From: Siphlonurus alternatus
Lineage: Eukaryota > Arthropoda > Insecta > Ephemeroptera > Siphlonuridae
DNA length: 64,000 nt
Reading direction: 5' to 3'
Assembly (NCBI GenBank): GCA_949825025.1
Contig: OX463788.1
Coordinates: 29,753,715 to 29,817,714 of the forward strand
Shown here in pieces: positions 12,106 through 24,100 of this stretch. The first letter of the stretch is position 1; every line of letters starts with the position of its first letter. The position numbers were made by a program, and so were the translations under genes. The notes under the pieces were generated by a model. It saw only the letters and a program-made list of their open reading frames with translations, searched no databases and had not been told where the DNA came from.

Positions 12106-15100
12106 TAAGAGTAATTAAGGTAACAAGCCCACAATGTTTTTGTTTGTTTGTTTGTTTTTTAATCACACAATTGAAAATTATGAAAATAAATTTAAAATTT
12201 TCTTCTCTACATCCCCTATCAGTAGCTAAAATATCAGGTATACAGATTCGAGTTATATATAGTTTTTGAGTTATGAATATGTATGCCTGATATTTTATTA
12301 TAGCTACTGATAGGGGATATAGATCAGAACATTTCAATTTTTTTTTTCATAATTTTTTGTTTAACATTGCATCCATATATTATTATATCATGGGCGAGTT
12401 ACGTACCTTCCCCTTAAAAGATATAAGGTTACGCCAATCAGATAGTTTTTTAGTCCCATTTAATTAACATGTGGACCTTGGCAAATTCACAAAAATTCTG
12501 AAAACAAATTGGAGAGACAGATTTTATATAGTACCTAAAAGCCATAGAAAAAATTTCAAGACAAAATTCAAGCCGTTTTTTTTTTTTTTTTTAATTAAGT
12601 TTTTAGTGTCTCTCCATGGGAAAGCCCTATGCTGAAAATTAAAAAAATAATTAAAAAAAAAATAGCTCGAATAATTGTCTTGAAATTTTTTCTATTTATT
12701 TATTTATTTTTAGTTATTTCCTCATGTGGTTATATGTACATGATACAACATAGAGGTACAAAATGGCTTCTAAAATAAATTCAGATTTTTTTTGAATATG
12801 CTAAGGTTTACATGTTAGTCAAATATGAGACTAAAAAAACAGCTGATTGGCGTTACCTTACCTTTAAATGGGATTGACTTATACTATAGCTGCCGTTAGT
12901 AAGTTCAACATTGTTTTCTTATTCAAATTTACTATTTACAAAAATTATATTGTATTATAGTTTAAAATATATGGCGACTTTTTATGTTTTTTTTTTTTTT
13001 TTCTTATTCAGCTGATACATTTTAGCATTTGATTATATATATAATATTTAGTGTGCGGTTCAATTGGAATCGTGATTTTTTTATTTTCACAGGGATACAC
13101 CTCTTATAAGAGCGCTTACAGCTCGCGGCGGGATAATAGATAGGGCTAAGAAAAGGATGGATGGTGGCCACGCATTCGCTGAAACGAGACTGAAGGAACC
13201 GTAGAAAACTTATACGTCAGAACTCTCAGGACTGACACATTTACTTATTTCTATCAATGGACCAAGGTGATGTCCAAAGCCATCACACACAAGAGCATCG
13301 ATCACTGCACTTGGTGAAAATTAACTAAGAAAAATTCACCCCAGGGATATTTAATAAATATTATAGTGATGGAAGGAGTACATAACTGCATGTGTTAGAT
13401 ATTATTGATATTAAGCACATTTATTAAAAATTAAAATACTGTGATTTGGATATTATTTTAACTTCAAAATACATTCAATAAAATTAAAGTCTCGAAAAAA
13501 CTGTTTTTAAATGCGACCAAAAGTAGTACGTGCAAAATATAAATCAAGAATTAAAATAAATGTACTTTATATGTCCTCAATTTATATACCCCCGACTCCA
13601 GCCTCTAAACTCTTGGGTCTATATATATTGTACAATATATGTGTGTAATTTTTATGACTTGAATTGTCTTGAAATGTAAAAAAAAAAAAAAAAAAATCTA
13701 AGAGTGAATTAAGACAATAAATTTAAGATCAATTAATAAATATAAATTATAATACAACGTGTTATAGGTATAAATTTAAGCGTTTTTTTTTTAATTTTTT
13801 ATTAATTTGATGTACGTACAAAAATTTCAAAGCTCTCTTATAAAAATACAAGGTGCACAAAGATTTTTAGATTTTTCAAACCCAAATAACGAACAAACAA
13901 AAAAAAATTAATATTGACTTCATATACATCAAATTAAAGATCTGAATTTAACATATTCAAAAATTTCGACAGAAAAAGAACATTGGAATGGTGTCGACTT
14001 TTCTTTTTTACCCGTTAGAAAGCAAAATGTGCACTTCATTTCAAAATTACGACTGCATCATGCCATGCTGCATGTGAAAATTGTTTGCATCAATTTTCAT
14101 GCTTGTTGATTTTTTTCCAAAGAAAAGGTAACAATGCTTCTCTAAGTGGGTACCATTAATTGGTGGCTCGGCAAACATCCAGTCCCTCCTAGCGCTCACG
14201 CCACACATATTGCGCAGCATATGACAGGCATGGTGGACTGCATCGTGCCATGGTGGCGATGCGCTGCGTTAGCGCCAGCACATTTCACACTGGAATTGTG
14301 AATATGATGCCTTCCACATAAATTCAGGCATTATTTAAAAGTTGGCGATTTTGAAATCTTAGAATCAACAAAGTCAAGATTTATTAAAAGGCTTCTCTCA
14401 GTATCCAAATTTTCATTCTCAAGGCTGGTGTATAAGCTTATCAATCAAGATTTTTTTGTGTCAGAACTTCAGAAGAAATACAATTTTCCTTGTGCACCAA
14501 ATTTTAATGACTTTATGAAAAACAGAATTTTGAAAGCCTCAGAGATAAATCCCAATTTTTATATTACCCCAGCTTTTGTAAATTCTAACTGGCAAAACTG
14601 TCAATATAAAGACAGACATATTATAACCAGGTTTGCAATGCACGGTTTCCATCACCGTGTTTGTACAAAATTAGTATACCATGAAAGCGATGACAACTGT
14701 GTTTGTAAATTTTGTGGCCAACAATGTGAAACATATCATATGCCCTGTTTTGTCCAAAACGAAATTATTCTTTAGCATATTTTTTAGCTAATAATGTATG
14801 ATTTATATACGGGTTAATTTATTATTATTTCCAAGTAATAATTATAATTGTGTGTTCTTTAATATTTTTTATGTTCCTAGCTCAATAATTTTTAATGTTC
14901 TATTATTTATATGTGTATAAGTTATTATTTATTAATTTGTGTTATGTGTATAATATAAGATTTTTTTTTTTTTTTTTTTTTGTGTTTATGTAATATATAA
15001 TATGTACACTGTAAGAGTGTTTAATAAAAAACTTTAATTAATAAATTCTGAAGGAGTAAATTCACGGGACCTGGGGACCCATGGTGTGGAGTCTCAAAAG

Positions 15101-18100
15101 TCTATCCAGAAAGGCCTATAGGAACATTTCGTCCACAAAGCGATGCAAGAAATAGTGTAAAAAGTTCCCTTTTTTGCCATTTTGCCTTCAAACGGGTAAA
15201 AACGGAAATCACCTTTCCGATTTGTTCTTGTGTTCACATTTTTGAAAATTTTAAATTCAGAGCTTTAATTTGATGTAGATAAAGATAAAGTGAACATTAA
15301 AAAATTAATACCATAAAACGGATGTTATTTGGCTTTGAAAAATCTAAAGATCTTTGCGACACCCGCCTGTATTATTTAAAGTGTAAAAACTAAAAAATCC
15401 GTTATATATAATATATATATATGTATATAATATATTTTATAGTTGTTACCGTGTTAGTATGTATAATAGTATAAGATATTAATTATGAAAAACTGATAGT
15501 TTTACTCATCAGCTAGCATACAAAATTATAAGTTATTGATTTATAAAATTACTCAACTTTGTGTTCGTGCATGACTTTATATAATATAATAAGTTATTTT
15601 AACTATATTATAATTAACCTTCCAAATGTATGTAAAAAAGAAAGGCATAAATATGCTTCCATCTTTTGTTTAAAAACAAATGTGCACGTTTTGTAAGCAA
15701 TTTAATGCTCCATATCTGCTCTCTATATAGCTTTTATAAACAATTTTGTGTGTTTATATATATATATATATATATCATTTGATTTATTGAACGACATATA
15801 TTATAAAAACATTGACGAGAAATTTAAAAACCTTGTGTTGCATTATTTTTCGATTTTTCAAAGGCGTTTTTGATACTTCAGATAAAATTATTATTTTAAA
15901 AAATGCATGATATTAGTTGTGATAATAAGAGCCTTTTTAATTGAATCATATTTATCACTTTTATCAGATAGGTCTCAGTATGTAGATACCAATGTAAAAT
16001 CAGACTCTTCCTATATTACCCTTAATTGGTATTCCACAAGGGGGGAACACTTCTTGTAATTTAATTGTTCGGTTTGTGAACTATAATAATGACTTACCTG
16101 AATTTGTAAAAACAGGTAAATTAATAAAATATGCTGATGATATTACTGCTTTAAACATATTGAATAAAAACACTGTTTTTATGCAATTTCACAACAAAAG
16201 AACAGTAATCTGATACAATTAAGTTATTTAATCAAGCTATATCAAACACTCTCCCATCAAGGAGAGTTTCAAATGTAAAATTTTTAGGTTTGAATATATA
16301 AAAGTGAAACATTAGACTGGAGTTTCCATGTCAACGAAATTTGCAAAAAAAATATTTATTTATTTATTTTCACATTAGATATCAGTTGATACATTGTGAC
16401 TACATACTAAACAAAATTAAAAAAAAAGGCTGTAAAAACAAAAAACAATATTAGTAATACAATCATATAGACAAACATCAAAATACCACAATTAAAATAT
16501 TAATAATTACAGAATTTATGGTATATATTGTCACACGGGAGTCGAACCCGTGCGGTGGCTGTTGTCATAGTTATTTTATAATTTACGTTGTAAGCGTCTA
16601 GACTGTGGAATGCGGCAGTCTGGGGATGTGGAGTGTGCTGCTCTTCCTGGGTTAATGCTCAGGTAGTGCAGTCTATCTCTCTCTCTCCTGACTAGCTGAC
16701 ATCAGCAGTTTAGGCGTGTTAAATACGGGGCACGGGTGCACGGCTGGGAGAGCTCTGTCAGGAGACGATACCAGCCGCTGCCCTCCTGCCCCGCTGCCTT
16801 ATTGCCACCGTGTGGGTCCGCTTGCGAGTACGCTATGGCCTCCGTCGGGGTGTAAAAGTATTCCACGTTGTCCCCCCAAACTTATGTATGGAATCCCCCA
16901 AATAAAGGTCATGTTTACTGAGTAAAATAACTCATACTCTTTTATTTTCTTGTATGCTAGCCCGCCTTGGCAGGTCCCTGTTTAAGCACACAAGCGGGGT
17001 CAGACCCGACTTGTGACACTGGTGGAGACGCTCGGGTTTCCTTGCCATGTTTTTTGTATTAATTTTTTTTGGCAGGTAGGCTAGCTCGTTTAAGCTAGCC
17101 GCAGTCATACGAAAATATCGAGAGTTTGAGTTGAGTTATTTTTAAGATTTTGGCGATGTGTTTTTTATGGACGGTCTCGGGGGTAGGATTTTGCATGGCC
17201 TGGCTTCGCTACGCCGTAGTAGGCGCGCTCAGGGTCTCTCTCCATCTCCTATTTTCGTGCCCCCTCAAAATCCGGTTTGGTTAGATTTTAGCAACATTTC
17301 GGGGGATAGTTCTGGTCAGGAGGAGCGTAGTTTAGAGGTAGTAAATGAGTTAGATGAAACTAATTACAACGAGCTCCCTGATCAACTAAGTGAAGTTCAT
17401 TTCGTACCACCCCCACCCCCTCAACCTGATCACCCCGTCTATGAGAATGTTCCACAAATAAACCGGGAATTAAATCAAAACTTGAATCCTGATATAATTA
17501 TTGTTGAAACGTCTGATGATAGTTCAGTCGATAATAATAATTCAACAACAAATGATATGTCTTTAGAGTCTCAGGGGCCCCCAAATCAAAATAATAACAT
17601 GGAAAATCAAGTTATACGGCACGTTTCAAATCGGGTGCCAAATGCGGTTATTGACCCAGGGCTGTTTCAGGGGACCACGACAGAAAATATTGGCACGTAT
17701 TTGGATCAATTTGAAATAATTGCACGGGCTAATGATTGGAATGATGATCAAAAGTGTAAATACCTGCCATGTTTTCTTCGTGGCTCTGCTCGGCTGTGGT
17801 ACAATAACTTTTTGCGGACACCTGCAGCTATCGGGTTGAACTGGAATGCGCTGACACAAGCATTGCGCGGGCATTTTAATAGCAAGTCGTACGTTGAACT
17901 TGCAGAGACAAAATTGTCATTGAGATTCCAGGGGGAAACTGAGCCCTTTGAGACATATTATTATGATGTTTTGAATTTTTGTAACATCGTGGACTCAAAT
18001 ATGGCGGAATTGCAGAAAGTACGACACTTAATTAGGGGGATGCGCTCATCTTTGATGGAAAAAATTTATCCTTTGGGGTGCAGTACGGCTGCTGAGTTGT

Positions 18101-21100
18101 TACAGCATGCAATTACACATGAGGCAGCTCGGTTTGCTTCTGCGCAGCGTACACTGATGGCAACGTTATTTGATCCTAATCTCTTGGGGTCAAGTAGCGC
18201 TGCTTCGGTGACGTCACAGCAGGTTGGGGGTGGTTCAGCTACACTCGCCAACCCCCTGTCCGCCCTTACCAAGTTGGGGGCGTTGCCTGCTGATCCACCA
18301 CCACCCCCGCCACCTCCCCCTCCCCCTGTAGCAACTGTTGAGACCAGCTCAGCCTCAGCAACGCCTGCTGGTGTAGCAAGTGCTGACACAACTCAGATTT
18401 TAAAAGAGTTGACTGACGAGTTGAAAGCTCTCAGGGCTGAGAGGTCTGGACAGCCGGGTATGGTAAATGCCATTACCACCCCGTCAGATCCCCCTTATTC
18501 TGGGGGGTATTCTGACCAGTACAGGGGGGATTTCTGGAGCCCTCCTTCAAGAGCATGGAATGGGTTACCGATCTGTACATTTTTTGGAGGTCGGAATCAT
18601 AATGAATATTCTTGTTTTTATAGATTTGGTTATCCCCGAAGTGGGCGTGGCAATAACAGGGGTCGGTTTTCAGGTCGTTTTAACAACAATAATGGCTTCA
18701 GGAACAACAACAATAATAAGAACAACAATAGAGGCAGGAATAATGGTAGCAATAATAATGGTAATAATAATCAAAATGGGAATTCGAATGCGGGAAACTA
18801 GTTAGGCCAGCCTCGTTTAGGCCAGTAGTTGAAAAAAGTCCAGCTATGTATTGTATTTCATCCCTTGATGGTTCCCTTGATGCTACAAAAAGTTCAGTTT
18901 TGAAAATTTCTGGTGAGGTAAATTATAAAAAAGAATTAATTATACTTGATTCAGGTGCTGGCATAAGCGTGGCTGATTTCTCGTTATTTCGAAGTGCTGA
19001 GTTAGGAGTTCCTGAGCATGCAGTGCTTACTTCCGCTAGCGGCGACCAGATAGGAGTTATTGGTATGGGTCATGTAAATATTGAACTTAGTAATGGTGTT
19101 GAGATAGTCCATAAAGTAGCAATTGTAAATAATTTTCCGTGGAAATTATTATTGGGCAATGATTTTAATAAAAAATATGGTGTAATTATTATAGATTTTA
19201 AAAATTGCAAAGTAAATGTACATGTAAATAATGTTGTAGCTGAAGTTAAATTTGAGACGAATGTTATTTCGCCGGAGTTGCATAATGATGAAAAGTCCGC
19301 GAGTGGAGGAAATTTTCTCAGTGTAATAAAAGCTGATATAAATATGCAGGAGGAATCTGGCGTTGTTTGCAAAATTGTGTGTGCTCATGATGTTGTTATT
19401 GAACCAAATGTATGTCAGTATATAGATATAAAACAGCCTATTTTAAAGCCAGATTGTTCTTATATATTTGAGCCTAGTTTTAAGTTAAATTTTAAGAATA
19501 GGATTTGTTGTTCAAATACTTTTGTAGATAAAAATTCTCCTCTCACAGGTATATGGGTTAGTAATATGACACCTCGTAGGCGTATACTGTTTGCAGGTAC
19601 GTCTCTTGGTAACTTAGAATATGCTGAGGTGGTGGAAAGAGAGAGCATTAACCTTCTTACTTCCGCTTCTGCTGGGAATGAGGAGTTTGATTTTAATCCA
19701 AATTTAATTGAGAGTGAAAAAAGTCAAATGAAAGAATTATTGAATGAATTTAAGGATGTTTTTGCTTTCAATTCAAGTCAGCTTGGGCTTACTAATGCTG
19801 CTGAACATGTTATTGATACAGGAGGAGCGGAGCCGATCAAACAAAGGGCACATCGTACTTCTCATAAAGAACGTGAAATTATAGATTCTCAGGTTACAGA
19901 AATGAAGAGTTCTCGAGTTATACGACCCAGTCAGAGTCCGTGGGCGAGTCCAGTGGTCCTCATCCGTAAGAAAAATGGCACCTGGCGTTTCTGTGTGGAC
20001 TATCGCCAATTAAATTCTGTATCTAAAAAGGACACGTTTCCGCTTCCGGTTATTGATGACCTCTTGTCATTTTTAGGTAATGCAAAGTATTTTTCATCAT
20101 TTGATCTTTTGTCTTCTTATCATCAGGTTCCAATTAGGGAGTGCGACAAGGAGAAGACGGCCTTCATTTGTCATTCTGGGCTGTACGAATTTAATGTGTT
20201 AAGTTTTGGATTATGTAATGCACCGGCTACATTTCAGCGTATGGGCACCAATATTTTGGGCGACATGTTATATAAAGAGGCTATAATATATTTGGATGAT
20301 ATTTTGTTATATAATGCTGATTTTTCTTCTCATTTAAGTAGCATTCGCAGGCTCTTAGAGCGCATGCGCGACAATAATTTAACATTAAAAGTTCGTAAAA
20401 CCAAGCTTGCTTACCCTGAAATCATAATATTGGGCCATACGGTGAATAGTACGTGTGTTTTGCCAGATTCTGAAAAACTAGATGGAATTGCCAAATTTAA
20501 GGTCCCAGAGACGGTTCGTGAGGTTCAGAGTTTTTTGGGGACATGCTCATATTACAGGAAGTTTGTTAAAAATTTTGCTCACATTGCAAGGCCACTTTAC
20601 GACCTCACGAGAAAGTCCCAAAAATTTGATTGGACCCCAAAACATCAAAAAGCGTTTGAAATATTAAAGGAAAAAATGCTTAGTGCCCCAGTTTTGGTAC
20701 ATTTTGACCCCAAATCCCCCACAGAACTACATGTTGATGCTTCAAATTATGGAATAGGTGCTGTTGTGTTGCAGGAGCGTGGGGGTGAAATGCACCCCGT
20801 GGCGTATGGGTCGCGTAGCCTGTCTTAAGCTGAGATGAATTATAGCTGTTCTGAGCGTGAGGCACTTGGGTGCATTTGGGGGCTCACATATTTTAGGCCT
20901 TTAAATTTGGGGTAGGCCAGTTAAAATTTATACTGATCATAATTCTCTCCGCTGGCTAAAAAGTATTAAATCATCTTCAGGGAGGCTGGCTAGATGGGCG
21001 ATTAGGCTGGAAGATTTTGACTATTCTATAGCTTATAAGCCCGGCTCTACAAATTTGGATGTTGATGGGTTAAGCCGTTGCCCTGTACTTCCCCCACCCA

Positions 21101-24100
21101 CTGAGGAGGAAGCCGAGGAGCTAATCTCCGTTCCCACTTATGTGATAGAGATGGAAAACATTGCAAAAATGCAGCGAAATGACAAGGAAATATTAGAAAT
21201 AATTAATGCTGTAAATAATGTAGATTATGGTACTGCGGGCTTGCAAAGACAAGCTAAAAATTACGTAATTCGTAATGATATTTTGTACAGAAAAAATAGC
21301 AATTCCAATGGTAAATTATATTTGCTTGTCATTCCACCCCCCTTACGTCATGACGTCATGACATCCCTTCACAGTGAACTGCTTTCCGGTCATCTGGGAT
21401 TTGCCAAAACTTACGACAAAATACAGCTTCGTTTTTACTGGATTGGTATGAGAAAAGATGTTGCCAAATTTTGCAAGCTCTGTGTGGATTGTCAGACTCG
21501 CAAAGGCCAGCCAGGGGTGAATACTGGTAAGTTACAACCCCTAAATCCAGGGCAAATATTCCACCGGTGGGGCATTGATCTTCTAGGTCCATTCACCACA
21601 TCATCACAGGGGATGAAACGCATTGTGGTGGCAACTAAGTATGCAACCCGCTTTGCCCTGACGAAGGCATTGCCCTCAGGTAAGGCCGCTGACGTTGCAA
21701 AATTTATTTACGAGTGTATTATATGTCAGTTTTGTGCCCCATTGGCCATTTTGAGTGATCAGGGGGTTGAATTTCAGGCCGGTCTCACCAAGGAACTGCT
21801 GAGGTGTATGGGTGTATGGGGGTTTATCCCCAGACAGCTTCTTCCATGCACCCTCAGACTAGCGGGTTGACAGAGCGTCTCAACAAAACTTTGGCCGCCA
21901 TGTTGTCAATGTATGTTGATTCTGATCATAGAAACTATTGTCAATTTTTACCCTCTGTTACTTTTGCATATAATACTAGTAAACAGGAGAGTACAGGGGT
22001 GAGTCCCTTCAAGCTGATGTACGGGGTGGAGGCCATTTTGCCTGCTGATGCTGCGCTGTCGCAGGGGTTGCAAGAGGAGTACCCCCGTCGAGTTGCTGAC
22101 TCTATGTTACAGGCACGGCAAATAGCTGCAGCTAATATACAGCGCCGGCAGGCCCAAGAAAAACGTCGTTATGACAAAAAACATGCTGAGGTTGAGTATA
22201 AGATACACTGTAAAAAATATTTGTAATTTTTCGTAAAATTCAGCATGTAATTCTACATTTTTTAACGTTTTTGTCATTTTTTTCATTAGAAATTGTAGAT
22301 TTATGAAAGAATTTGTAAAATCACTGAACTAAAAGTTAAAATAATCGACATACAAAATGTTTCGTATTGTTACAAAAATTTACTTTAATATTTTTACATT
22401 GTAAAATGTATTCAAAGAACGCATAAAAAAATGTAAAATTATTCTAAATAAATGTAATATTACTTAAAAAAAATGTAAAACTACATTTTTGTTTGTTATA
22501 ATTACAAAATATTATGTACTATTACATGATATGAGACAGTCGTAAGCGTCACAAAGCGACGCCATGACACACGTAGTTCTCCAGCTTAGTAAGTTAATAA
22601 TTTGTGGTGATATAATTAGTGAAGGACCCCAGATTCAGGGCTCAAATTCTTCGGTAAGTGTTACTCTATATTTTGAGCAGTGATTTGTATCAATTTATAT
22701 ACTTTTCTGTAAGCAATGATGAAAGCATCATCACGGCTTACAGACGCGTACAATGTTGGTTCGCGTCTCGATAGTTTTAGCGCAATTTTAATTTTTTTAG
22801 AATAATACAAAAGGACTATATGCATAATTTGGTAGTCTTCCGGCAAAACGTCGTATCTGGATTTTTTAGAATTGTTCAGGAGAGCAAAAAAAAGATTTTT
22901 TTTTTTCAATGGAACTGTTACAAAATCTTTATTTATGTCTCGATGTATTTCATTTTTTTACTGCTGACAGATGACATGAATATCTATCGTTCTTGTTTAT
23001 TAAATTAGGATACAAGCAAAACTCCGTGCAGGAAAATTATTTTAACTGTGAAAAAAGCCAGATACTACTTTCTGCCGGAATAAAGCGAACGATTTTTCTG
23101 CCAGATACGCCTTTGTGTCGGAATGAATTAGCATTTTTTTTTACCAGATACGTCTTTTTATGAGATTCTCATGTTATTCTTTCATATGCATACATATAGG
23201 TATTTGCAATGATGAAAATTACTTGTTATTAGAGTATAAAAACTCGGTAGAATTTTAATATGTAATTACCGGTATAGAGAAACAAAAATTTATTAATATA
23301 ACTTTTCTGTTGGTTGTAATTTCTTTGCAATTTTATTATAATTATATGATCTAAATTTTTTTAAATAATGCTCATTCTTAATAATATGCAATTTTTTTTT
23401 ATAATTTATACTTGAATTCAGTGTATATCGCGCGCTATATCAAATATCCATTGCTTTTGAGTGCGTGTAATACTCTCAAACTATACAAAAAAAAAAAAAA
23501 AAAAATATTATCGTACTTGTGTTGCACTATTTGCATAAATTTAGCTTTAACATAGAAAATTCGCCCCTTTTTTCGAATATTTCGTCTCAACCATTGCATG
23601 ATAAAAATATCATCAAAAATTCAGTCTGCTTTTACGAACTTGCAAGCAGTTTTGTTAAACGAATAAATAATATATTTATTATTAAATTATTTATATATTT
23701 AAATGTATTTGTCAAATAAGACTTCGATAAATTCTGTGTTGTCAATTATTTAAGAATTTTCTAAAATTTGTCAAAATAAGATTTTAAGGATATTAAAGGG
23801 TTGAAATAAGTTAAAAAAAATAATGTGAGTATACATAACTTGAGGTCGTCTATCCAGGAAAGCAATACAAAAAAATCGTGAAGTTTGCCCCTTACGTGCA
23901 TATAAAATATTCAATAGTACTGTCCGTTCTGACTGAGAGTTTCCACGGTTCCCTCAGACTCAACTCAGTGAATGCTGGGACGCGTAACGGGCCGTGGCCA
24001 CCACTCTCCCCCTTCTTTATGTCCCATTACGTAGCCTCAAGCTCCAAGCTCATGGGGATTTATCCTTGTAAAAAAAAAAAAAAAAAATGCTGTCGCATGC

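Noticed and set aside
17626..17874. Minus-strand frames inside gag and pol
   Set aside because: Shadows of the real + strand genes.
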